Below, piece after piece: positions 51,005 through 63,281 of a stretch of DNA of 64,000 nucleotides. Source of the DNA: Hippasteria phrygiana (Eukaryota; Echinodermata; Asteroidea; Valvatida; Goniasteridae). The first letter of the stretch is position 1, and every line of letters begins with the position of its first letter. The notes beneath the pieces were generated by a model that was not told where the DNA came from, made no database searches, and saw only the letters and a list, made by a program, of their open reading frames with translations. A program made the position numbers and the translations under genes. The stretch is taken from NCBI GenBank assembly GCA_037893225.1, contig JAZGUH010000525.1, forward strand, positions 310,001 to 374,000, read 5' to 3'.

Positions 51005-54000
51005 CTAGGGAATTTGACATGCATGGAGCAATAAATAGACGGTAACATGTACACAGATGTTGGCCGGGAAGAAAATAAACATTGCGAGGTTTGAATTTTC
51101 TCCACAAGTGTTAATTCTAAGAAGCCGCCGATAATTGCAACATGTAGCGCCAGATCTAAGCTATCCATACATGTCAAAATTACTGAATTTGGTTGATATT
51201 TCATGCAATTATGAATGAGTAAAGCAAGTCCATACCCCAGGGAATTTGACAGGCATGGAGCAATATATAAGAGGTAATCTGCACACAGATGGTGGCCGGG
51301 AAGAAAATAAACATTGCGAGGTTTGAATTTTCTCCACAAGTGTTAACTCTAAGAAGCCGCCGATAATTGCAACATGTAGCGCCAGATCTAAGCTATCCAT
51401 ACATGTCAAAATTACTGTATTTGGTTGATATTTCATGCAATTATGAATGAGTAAAGCAAGTCCATACCCCAGGGAATTTGACAGGCATGGAGCAATAAAT
51501 AGAAGGTAATATGCACACAGATGTTGGCCGGAAAGAAAATAAACATTGCGAGGTTTGAATGTTCTCCACAAGTTTTAACTCTAAGAAGCCGCCGATAATT
51601 GCAACATGTAGCGCCAGATCTAAGCTATCCATACATGTCAAAATTACTGAATTTGGTTGATATTTCATGCAATTATGAATGAGTAAAGCAAGTCCATACA
51701 CCAGGGAATTTGACATGCATGGAGCAATAAATCGACGGTAACATGTACACAGATGTTGGCCGGAAAGAAAATAAACATTGCGAGGTTTGAATTTTATCCA
51801 CAAGTTTTAACTCTAGGAAGCCGCCAATGATTGCAACATGTAGCGCCAGATCTAAGCTATCCATATATGTCAAAATTACTGTATTTGGTTGATATTTCAT
51901 GCAATTATGAATGAGTAGAGCAAGTCCATACCCCAGGGAATTTGACAGGCATAGAGCAATAAATAGAAGGTAATGTGCACACAGATGTTGGCCGGAAAGA
52001 AAATAAACATTGCGAGGTTTGAATTTTCTCCACAAGTGTTAACTCTAAGAAGCCGCCGATAATTGCAACATGTAGCGCCAGATCTAAGCTATCCATACAT
52101 GTCAAAATTACTGAATTTGGTTGATATTTCATGCAATTATGAATGAGTAAAGCAAGTCATACCCTAGGGAATTTGACATGCATGGAGCAATAAATAGACG
52201 GTAACATGTACACAGATGTTGGCCGGGAAGAAAATAAACATTGCGAGGTTTGAATTTTCTCCACAAGTGTTAATTCTAAGAAGCCGCCGATAATTGCAAC
52301 ATGTAGCGCCAGATCTAAGCTATCCATACATGTCAAAATTACTGAATTTGGTTGATATTTCATGCAATTATGAATGAGTAAAGCAAGTCCATACCCCAGG
52401 GAATTTGACAGGCATGGAGCAATAAATAGAAGGTAATATGCACACAGATGTTGGCCGGAAAGAAAATAAACATTGCGAGGTTTGAATTTTCTCCACAAGT
52501 TTTAACTCTAAGAAGCCGCCGATAATTGCAACATGTAGCGCCAGATCTAAGCTATCCATACATGTCAAAATTACTGAATTTGGTTGATATTTCATGCAAT
52601 TATGAATGAGTAAAGCAAGTCCATACCCCAGGGAATTTGACAGGCATGGAGCAATATATAAGAGGTAATCTGCACACAGATGGTGGCCGGGAAGAAAATA
52701 AACATTGCGAGGTTTGAATTTTCTCCACAAGTGTTAACTCTAAGAAGCCGCCGATAATTGCAACATGTAGCGCCAGATCTAAGCTATCCATACATGTCAA
52801 AATTACTGTATTTGGTTGATATTTCATGCAATTATGAATGAGTAAAGCAAGTCCATACCCCAGGGAATTTGACAGGCATGGAGCAATAAATAGAAGGTAA
52901 TATGCACACAGATGTTGGCCGGAAAGAAAATAAACATTGCGAGGTTTGAATGTTCTCCACAAGTTTTAACTCTAAGAAGCCGCCGATAATTGCAACATGT
53001 AGCGCCAGATCTAAGCTATCCATACATGTCAAAATTACTGAATTTGGTTGATATTTCATGCAATTATGAATGAGTAAAGCAAGTCCATACACCAGGGAAT
53101 TTGACATGCATGGAGCAATAAATCGACGGTAACATGTACACAGATGTTGGCCGGAAAGAAAATAAACATTGCGAGGTTTGAATTTTATCCACAAGTTTTA
53201 ACTCTAGGAAGCCGCCAATGATTGCAACATGTAGCGCCAGATCTAAGCTATCCATACATGTCAAAATTACTGTATTTGGTTGATATTTCATGCAATTATG
53301 AATGAGTAGAGCAAGTCCATACCCAAGGGAATTTGACAGGCATGGAGCAATAAATAGAAGGTAATGTGCACACAGATGTTGGCCGGAAAGAAAATAAACA
53401 TTGCGAGGTTTGAATTTTCTCCACAAGTGTTAACTCAGAAGCCGCCGATAATTGCAACATGTAGCGCCAGATCTAAGCTATCCATACATGTCAAAATTAC
53501 TGAATTTGGTTGATATTTCATGCAATTATGAATGAGTAAAGCAAGTCATACCCTAGGGAATTTGACATGCATGGAGCAATAAATAGACGGTAACATGTAC
53601 ACAGATGTTGGCCGGGAAGAAAATAAACATTGCGAGGTTTGAATTTTATCCACAAGTTTTAACTCTAGGAAGCCGCCAATGATTGCAACATGTAGCGCCA
53701 GATCTAAGCTATCCATATATGTCAAAATTACTGTATTTGGTTGATATTTCATGCAATTATGAATGAGTAGAGCAAGTCCATACCCCAGGGAATTTGACAG
53801 GCATGGAGCAATAAATAGAAGGTAATGTGCACACAGATGTTGGCCGGAAAGAAAATAAACATTGCGAGGTTTGAATTTTCTCCACAGTGTTAACTCTAAG
53901 AAGCCGCCGATAATTGCAACATGTAGCGCCAGATCTAAGCTATCCATACATGTCAAAATTACTGAATTTGGTTGATATTTCATGCAATTATGAATGAGTA

Positions 54001-55173
54001 AAGCAAGTCATACCCTAGGGAATTTGACATGCATGGAGCAATAAGTAGACGGTAACATGTACACAGATGTTGGCCGGGAAGAAAATAAACATTGCGAGGT
54101 TTGAATTTTCTCCACAAGTGTTAATTCTAAGAAGCCGCCGATAATTGCAACATGTAGCGCCAGATCTAAGCTATCCATACATGTCAAAATTACTGAATTT
54201 GGTTGATATTTCATGCAATTATGAATGAGTAAAGCAAGTCCATACCCCAGGGAATTTGACAGGCATGGAGCAATAAATAGAAGGTAATATGCACACAGAT
54301 GTTGGCCGGAAAGAAAATAAACATTGCGAGGTTTGAATTTTCTCCACAAGTTTTAACTCTAAGAAGCCGCCGATAATTGCAACATGTAGCGCCAGATCTA
54401 AGCTATCCATACATGTCAAAATTACTGAATTTGGTTGATATTTCATGCAATTATGAATGAGTAAAGCAAGTCCATACCCTAGGGAATTTGACAGGCATGG
54501 AGCAATAAATAGACGGTAACATGTACACAGATGTTGGCCGGAAAGAAAATAAACATTGCGAGGTTTGAATGTTCTCCACAAGTTTTAACTCTAAGAAGCC
54601 GCCGATAATTGCAACATGTAGCGCCAGATCTAAGCTATCCATACATGTCAAAATTACTGAATTTGGTTGATATTTCATGCAATTATGAATGAGTAAAGCA
54701 AGTCCATACACCAGGGAATTTGACATGCATGGAGCAATAAATCGACGGTAACATGTACACAGATGTTGGCCGGAAAGAAAATAAACATTGCGAGGTTTGA
54801 ATTTTATCCACAAGTTTTAACTCTAGGAAGCCGCCAATGATTGCAACATGTAGCGCCAGATCTAAGCTATCCATATATGTCAAAATTACTGTATTTGGTT
54901 GATATTTCATGCAATTATGAATGAGTAGAGCAAGTCCATACCCCAGGGAATTTGACAGGCATGGAGCAATAAATAGAAGGTAATGTGCACACAGATGTTG
55001 GCCGGAAAGAAAATAAACATTGCGAGGTTTGAATTTTCTCCACAAGTGTTAACTCTAAGAAGCCGCCGATAATTGCAACATGTAGCGCCAGATCTAAGCT
55101 ATCCATACATGTCAAAATTACTGAATTTGGTTGATATTTCATGCAATTATGAATGAGTAAAGCAAGTCATACC
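51005..55173. repeat. 18-mer HOR, first copy (4169 bp)
   Basis: Order: A-H-Bc-D-E, A-B-H-Bc-D-E, AD2-E, A-B-C1-D-E. Private changes shared with the next copy at an offset of 4169: CCCAAGGG (53325), a 1-bp deletion giving CCACAGTGTT (about 53886) and AATAAGTAG (54045). CATAGAGC near 51953 is seen only in this copy. Confidence 0.94.
53553..53783. repeat. Recombinant monomer AD2 (A left through position 64, D right from 96)
   Basis: It keeps A states through CCGGGAAG at 61-67, then has TTTTATCC, CTAGGAAG, AATGATT, CATATATG and GTAGAG of D. The junction (64-96) differs from AD1 (2-33), so this is a separate exchange. Copies are at 53553, 57722 and 60732, all in the right flank. Confidence 0.9.
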
Positions 55174-58100
55174 CTAGGGAATTTGACATGCATGGAGCAA
55201 TAAATAGACGGGAACATGTACACAGATGTTGGCCGGGAAGAAAATAAACATTGCGAGGTTTGAATTTTCTCCACAAGTGTTAATTCTAAGAAGCCGCCGA
55301 TAATTGCAACATGTAGCGCCAGATCTAAGCTATCCATACATGTCAAAATTACTGAATTTGGTTGATATTTCATGCAATTATGAATGAGTAAAGCAAGTCC
55401 ATACCCCAGGGAATTTGACAGGCATGGAGCAATATATAAGAGGTAATCTGCACACAGATGGTGGCCGGGAAGAAAATAAACATTGCGAGGTTTGAATTTT
55501 CTCCACAAGTGTTAACTCTAAGAAGCCGCCGATAATTGCAACATGTAGCGCCAGATCTAAGCTATCCATACATGTCAAAATTACTGTATTTGGTTGATAT
55601 TTCATGCAATTATGAATGAGTAAAGCAAGTCCATACCCCAGGGAATTTGACAGGCATGGAGCAATAAATAGAAGGTAATATGCACACAGATGTTGGCCGG
55701 AAAGAAAATAAACATTGCGAGGTTTGAATGTTCTCCACAAGTTTTAACTCTAAGAAGCCGCCGATAATTGCAACATGTAGCGCCAGATCTAAGCTATCCA
55801 TACATGTCAAAATTACTGAATTTGGTTGATATTTCATGCAATTATGAATGAGTAAAGCAAGTCCATACACCAGGGAATTTGACATGCATGGAGCAATAAA
55901 TCGACGGTAACATGTACACAGATGTTGGCCGGAAAGAAAATAAACATTGCGAGGTTTGAATTTTATCCACAAGTTTTAACTCTAGGAAGCCGCCAATGAT
56001 TGCAACATGTAGCGCCAGATCTAAGCTATCCATATATGTCAAAATTACTGTATTTGGTTGATATTTCATGCAATTATGAATGAGTAGAGCAAGTCCATAC
56101 CCCAGGGAATTTGACAGGCATGGAGCAATAAATAGAAGGTAATGTGCACACAGATGTTGGCCGGAAAGAAAATAAACATTGCGAGGTTTGAATTTTCTCC
56201 ACAAGTGTTAACTCTAAGAAGCCGCCGATAATTGCAACATGTAGCGCCAGATCTAAGCTATCCATACATGTCAAAATTACTGAATTTGGTTGATATTTCA
56301 TGCAATTATGAATGAGTAAAGCAAGTCATACCCTAGGGAATTTGACATGCATGGAGCAATAAATAGACGGTAACATGTACACAGATGTTGGCCGGGAAGA
56401 AAATAAACATTGCGAGGTTTGAATTTTCTCCACAAGTGTTAATTCTAAGAAGCCGCCGATAATTGCAACATGTAGCGCCAGATCTAAGCTATCCATACAT
56501 GTCAAAATTACTGAATTTGGTTGATATTTCATGCAATTATGAATGAGTAAAGCAAGTCCATACCCCAGGGAATTTGACAGGCATGGAGCAATAAATAGAA
56601 GGTAATATGCACACAGATGTTGGCCGGAAAGAAAATAAACATTGCGAGGTTTGAATTTTCTCCACAAGTTTTAACTCTAAGAAGCCGCCGATAATTGCAA
56701 CATGTAGCGCCAGATCTAAGCTATCCATACATGTCAAAATTACTGAATTTGGTTGATATTTCATGCAATTATGAATGAGTAAAGCAAGTCCATACCCCAG
56801 GGAATTTGACAGGCATGGAGCAATATATAAGAGGTAATCTGCACACAGATGGTGGCCGGGAAGAAAATAAACATTGCGAGGTTTGAATTTTCTCCACAAG
56901 TGTTAACTCTAAGAAGCCGCCGATAATTGCAACATGTAGCGCCAGATCTAAGCTATCCATACATGTCAAAATTACTGTATTTGGTTGATATTTCATGCAA
57001 TTATGAATGAGTAAAGCAAGTCCATACCCCAGGGAATTTGACAGGCATGGAGCAATAAATAGAAGGTAATATGCACACAGATGTTGGCCGGAAAGAAAAT
57101 AAACATTGCGAGGTTTGAATGTTCTCCACAAGTTTTAACTCTAAGAAGCCGCCGATAATTGCAACATGTAGCGCCAGATCTAAGCTATCCATACATGTCA
57201 AAATTACTGAATTTGGTTGATATTTCATGCAATTATGAATGAGTAAAGCAAGTCCATACACCAGGGAATTTGACATGCATGGAGCAATAAATCGACGGTA
57301 ACATGTACACAGATGTTGGCCGGAAAGAAAATAAACATTGCGAGGTTTGAATTTTATCCACAAGTTTTAACTCTAGGAAGCCGCCAATGATTGCAACATG
57401 TAGCGCCAGATCTAAGCTATCCATACATGTCAAAATTACTGTATTTGGTTGATATTTCATGCAATTATGAATGAGTAGAGCAAGTCCATACCCAAGGGAA
57501 TTTGACAGGCATGGAGCAATAAATAGAAGGTAATGTGCACACAGATGTTGGCCGGAAAGAAAATAAACATTGCGAGGTTTGAATTTTCTCCACAAGTGTT
57601 AACTCAGAAGCCGCCGATAATTGCAACATGTAGCGCCAGATCTAAGCTATCCATACATGTCAAAATTACTGAATTTGGTTGATATTTCATGCAATTATGA
57701 ATGAGTAAAGCAAGTCATACCCTAGGGAATTTGACATGCATGGAGCAATAAATAGACGGTAACATGTACACAGATGTTGGCCGGGAAGAAAATAAACATT
57801 GCGAGGTTTGAATTTTATCCACAAGTTTTAACTCTAGGAAGCCGCCAATGATTGCAACATGTAGCGCCAGATCTAAGCTATCCATATATGTCAAAATTAC
57901 TGTATTTGGTTGATATTTCATGCAATTATGAATGAGTAGAGCAAGTCCATACCCCAGGGAATTTGACAGGCATGGAGCAATAAATAGAAGGTAATGTGCA
58001 CACAGATGTTGGCCGGAAAGAAAATAAACATTGCGAGGTTTGAATTTTCTCCACAGTGTTAACTCTAAGAAGCCGCCGATAATTGCAACATGTAGCGCCA

Positions 58101-59342
58101 GATCTAAGCTATCCATACATGTCAAAATTACTGAATTTGGTTGATATTTCATGCAATTATGAATGAGTAAAGCAAGTCATACCCTAGGGAATTTGACATG
58201 CATGGAGCAATAAGTAGACGGTAACATGTACACAGATGTTGGCCGGGAAGAAAATAAACATTGCGAGGTTTGAATTTTCTCCACAAGTGTTAATTCTAAG
58301 AAGCCGCCGATAATTGCAACATGTAGCGCCAGATCTAAGCTATCCATACATGTCAAAATTACTGAATTTGGTTGATATTTCATGCAATTATGAATGAGTA
58401 AAGCAAGTCCATACCCCAGGGAATTTGACAGGCATGGAGCAATAAATAGAAGGTAATATGCACACAGATGTTGGCCGGAAAGAAAATAAACATTGCGAGG
58501 TTTGAATTTTCTCCACAAGTTTTAACTCTAAGAAGCCGCCGATAATTGCAACATGTAGCGCCAGATCTAAGCTATCCATACATGTCAAAATTACTGAATT
58601 TGGTTGATATTTCATGCAATTATGAATGAGTAAAGCAAGTCCATACCCTAGGGAATTTGACAGGCATGGAGCAATAAATAGACGGTAACATGTACACAGA
58701 TGTTGGCCGGAAAGAAAATAAACATTGCGAGGTTTGAATGTTCTCCACAAGTTTTAACTCTAAGAAGCCGCCGATAATTGCAACATGTAGCGCCAGATCT
58801 AAGCTATCCATACATGTCAAAATTACTGAATTTGGTTGATATTTCATGCAATTATGAATGAGTAAAGCAAGTCCATACACCAGGGAATTTGACATGCATG
58901 GAGCAATAAATCGACGGTAACATGTACACAGATGTTGGCCGGAAAGAAAATAAACATTGCGAGGTTTGAATTTTATCCACAAGTTTTAACTCTAGGAAGC
59001 CGCCAATGATTGCAACATGTAGCGCCAGATCTAAGCTATCCATATATGTCAAAATTACTGTATTTGGTTGATATTTCATGCAATTATGAATGAGTAGAGC
59101 AAGTCCATACCCCAGGGAATTTGACAGGCATGGAGCAATAAATAGAAGGTAATGTGCACACAGATGTTGGCCGGAAAGAAAATAAACATTGCGAGGTTTG
59201 AATTTTCTCCACAAGTGTTAACTCTAAGAAGCCGCCGATAATTGCAACATGTAGCGCCAGATCTAAGCTATCCATACATGTCAAAATTACTGAATTTGGT
59301 TGATATTTCATGCAATTATGAATGAGTAAAGCAAGTCATACC
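55174..59342. repeat. 18-mer HOR, second copy (4169 bp)
   Basis: Same order as 51005-55173, with the shared private changes at 57494, about 58055 and 58214. Its first A has GACGGGAAC (55212), which recurs at 59381 in the A that follows this copy but is absent from the A at 51005. The breakpoints therefore lie inside the unit rather than at its drawn edges. Confidence 0.94.
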
Positions 59343-60731
59343 CTAGGGAATTTGACATGCATGGAGCAATAAATAGACGGGAACATGTACACAGATGTTG
59401 GCCGGGAAGAAAATAAACATTGCGAGGTTTGAATTTTCTCCACAAGTGTTAATTCTAAGAAGCCGCCGATAATTGCAACATGTAGCGCCAGATCTAAGCT
59501 ATCCATACATGTCAAAATTACTGAATTTGGTTGATATTTCATGCAATTATGAATGAGTAAAGCAAGTCCATACCCCAGGGAATTTGACAGGCATGGAGCA
59601 ATAAATAGAAGGTAATATGCACACAGATGTTGGCCGGAAAGAAAATAAACATTGCGAGGTTTGAATTTTCTCCACAAGTTTTAACTCTAAGAAGCCGCCG
59701 ATAATTGCAACATGTAGCGCCAGATCTAAGCTATCCATACATGTCAAAATTACTGAATTTGGTTGATATTTCATGCAATTATGAATGAGTAAAGCAAGTC
59801 CATACCCCAGGGAATTTGACAGGCATGGAGCAATATATAAGAGGTAATCTGCACACAGATGGTGGCCGGGAAGAAAATAAACATTGCGAGGTTTGAATTT
59901 TCTCCACAAGTGTTAACTCTAAGAAGCCGCCGATAATTGCAACATGTAGCGCCAGATCTAAGCTATCCATACATGTCAAAATTACTGTATTTGGTTGATA
60001 TTTCATGCAATTATGAATGAGTAAAGCAAGTCCATACCCCAGGGAATTTGACAGGCATGGAGCAATAAATAGAAGGTAATATGCACACATATGTTGGCCG
60101 GAAAGAAAATAAACATTGCGAGGTTTGAATGTTCTCCACAAGTTTTAACTCTAAGAAGCCGCCGATAATTGCAACATGTAGCGCCAGATCTAAGCTATCC
60201 ATACATGTCAAAATTACTGAATTTGGTTGATATTTCATGCAATTATGAATGAGTAAAGCAAGTCCATACACCAGGGAATTTGACATGCATGGAGCAATAA
60301 ATAGACGGTAACATGTACACAGATGTTGGCCGGAAAGAAAATAAACATTGCGAGGTTTGAATTTTATCCACAAGTTTTAACTCTAGGAAGCCGCCAATGA
60401 TTGCAACATGTAGCGCCAGATCTAAGCTATCCATACATGTCAAAATTACTGTATTTGGTTGATATTTCATGCAATTATGAATGAGTAGAGCAAGTCCATA
60501 CCCCAGGGAATTTGACAGGCATGGAGCAATAAATAGAAGGTAATGTGCACACAGATGTTGGCCGGAAAGAAAATAAACATTGGGAGGTTTGAATTTTCTC
60601 CACAAGTGTTAACTCAGAAGCCGCCGATAATTGCAACATGTAGCGCCAGATCTAAGCTATCCATACATGTCAAAATTACTGAATTTGGTTGATATTTCAT
60701 GCAATTATGAATGAGTAAAGCAAGTCATACC
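59343..60731. repeat. Hexamer A-B-H-Bc-D'-E (1389 bp)
   Basis: The order matches 4634-6022 and 8340-9728 in the left flank, including the 2-bp deletion in the last E. The E at 60503 has ATTGGGAGG (base 60583), a state otherwise restricted to core D monomers. The Bc has a private CACACATATG. Confidence 0.9.
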
Positions 60732-61890
60732 CTAGGGAATTTGACATGCATGGAGCAATAAATAGACGGTAACATGTACACAGATGTTGGCCGGGAAGAA
60801 AATAAACATTGCGAGGTTTGAATTTTATCCACAAGTTTTAACTCTAGGAAGCCGCCAATGATTGCAACATGTAGCGCCAGATCTAAGCTATCCATATATG
60901 TCAAAATTACTGTATTTGGTTGATATTTCATGCAATTATGAATGAGTAGAGCAAGTCCATACCCCAGGGAATTTGACAGGCATGGAGCAATAAATAGAAG
61001 GTAATGTGCACACAGATGTTGGCCGGAAAGAAAATAAACATTGCGAGGTTTGAATTTTCTCCACAAGTGTTAACTCTAAGAAGCCGCCGATAATTGCAAC
61101 ATGTAGCGCCAGATCTAAGCTATCCATACATGTCAAAATTACTGAATTTGGTTGATATTTCATGCAATTATGAATGAGTAAAGCAAGTCCATACCCCAGG
61201 GAATTTGACAGGCATGGAGCAATAAATAGAAGGTAATATGCACACAGATGTTGGCCGGAAAGAAAATAAACATTGCGAGGTTTGAATTTTCTCCACAAGT
61301 TTTAACTCTAAGAAGCCGCCGATAATTGCAACATGTAGCGCCAGATCTAAGCTATCCATACATGTCAAAATTACTGAATTTGGTTGATATTTCATGCAAT
61401 TATGAATGAGTAAAGCAAGTCCATACACCAGGGAATTTGACATGCATGGAGCAATAAATAGACGGTAACATGTACACAGATGTTGGCCGGAAAGAAAATA
61501 AACATTGCGAGGTTTGAATTTTATCCACAAGTTTTAACTCTAGGAAGCCGCCAATGATTGCAACATGTAGCGCCAGATCTAAGCTATCCATACATGTCAA
61601 AATTACTGAATTTGGTTGATATTTCATGCAATTATGAATGAGTAGAGCAAGTCCATACCCCAGGGAATTTGACAGGCATGGAGCAATAAATAGAAGGTAA
61701 TGTGCACACAGATGTTGGCCGGAAAGAAAATAAACATTGCGAGGTTTGAATTTTCTCCACAAGTGTTAACTCTAAGAAGCCGCCGATAATTGCAACATGT
61801 AGCGCCAGATCTAAGCTATCCATACATGTCAAAATTACTGAATTTGGTTGATATTTCATGCAATTATGAATGAGTAAAGCAAGTCATACC
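60732..61890. repeat. Segment AD2-E-B-D'-E
   Basis: These five monomers are in an order not repeated elsewhere in the window. The D' near 61428 has GAATTT rather than GTATTT at 181-186. The segment ends with the GTCATA deletion before the A at 61891. Confidence 0.85.
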
Positions 61891-63281
61891 CTAGGGAATT
61901 TGACATGCATGGAGCAATAAATAGACGGTAACATGTACACAGATGTTGGCCGGGAAGAAAATAAACATTGCGAGGTTTGAATTTTCTCCACAAGTGTTAA
62001 TTCTAAGAAGCCGCCGATAATTGCAACATGTAGCGCCAGATCTAAGCTATCCATACATGTCAAAATTACTGAATTTGGTTGATATTTCATGCAATTATGA
62101 ATGAGTAAAGCAAGTCCATACCCCAGGGAATTTGACAGGCATGGAGCAATAAATAGAAGGTAATATGCACACAGATGTTGGCCGGAAAGAAAATAAACAT
62201 TGCGAGGTTTGAATGTTCTCCACAAGTTTTAACTCTAAGAAGCCGCCGATAATTGCAACATGTAGCGCCAGATCTAAGCTATCCATACATGTCAAAATTA
62301 CTGAATTTGGTTGATATTTCATGCAATTATGAATGAGTAAAGCAAGTCCATACCCCAGGGAATTTGACATGCATGTAGCAATATATAAGAGGTAATCTGC
62401 ACACAGATGGTGGCCGGGAAGAAAATAAACATTGCGAGGTTTGAATTTTCTCCACAAGTGTTAACTCTAAGAAGCCGCCGATAATTGCAACATGTAGCGC
62501 CAGATCTAAGCTATCCATACATGTCAAAATTACTGAATTTGGTTGATATTTCATGCAATTATGAATGAGTAAAGCAAGTCCATACCCCAGGGAATTTGAC
62601 AGGCATGGAGCAATAAATAAAAGGTAATCTGCACACAGATGGTGGCCGGGAAGAAAATAAACATTGCGAGGTTTGAATTTTCTCCACAAGTGTTAACTCT
62701 AAGAAGCCGCCGATAATTGCAACATGTAGCGCCAGATCTAAGCTATCCATACATGTCAAAATTACTGAATTTGGTTGATATTTCATGCAATTATGAATGA
62801 GTAAAGCAAGTCCATACACCAGGGAATTTGACATGCATGGAGCAATAAATAGACGATAACATGTACACAGATGTTGGCCGGAAAGAAAATAAACATTGCG
62901 AGGTTTGAATTTTATCCACAAGTTTTAACTCTAGGAAGCCGCCAATGATTGCAACATGTAGCGCCAGATCTAAGCTATCCATACATGTCAAAATTACTGA
63001 ATTTGGTTGATATTTCATGCAATTATGAATGAGTAAAGCAAGTCCATACCCCAGGGAATTTGACAGGCATGGAGCAATAAATAAAAGGTAATCTGCACAC
63101 AGATGGTGGCCGGGAAGAAAATAAACATTGCGAGGTTTGAATTTTCTCCACAAGTGTTAACTCTACGAAGCCGCCGATAATTGCAACATGTAGCGCCAGA
63201 TCTAAGCTATCCATACATGTCAAAATTACTGAATTTGGTTGATATTTCATGCAATTATGAATGAGTAAAGCAAGTCATACC
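61891..63281. repeat. 6-mer HOR: A-Bc-H'-G-D'-G (1391 bp)
   Basis: A second copy starts at 63282. H' carries GACATGCATGTAGC (G22 to T), at 62376 and 63767, exactly 1391 apart. The D' near 62819 has a private AGACGATAAC. The second G has a private CTACGAAG near 63166. Confidence 0.92.

Noticed and set aside
53546..53983. A longer 145-codon minus-strand open frame (also 57715-58152)
   Set aside because: It arises because the 1-bp deletion in CCACAGTGTT joins two repeat frames. It is part of the duplicated 18-mer, not a gene.
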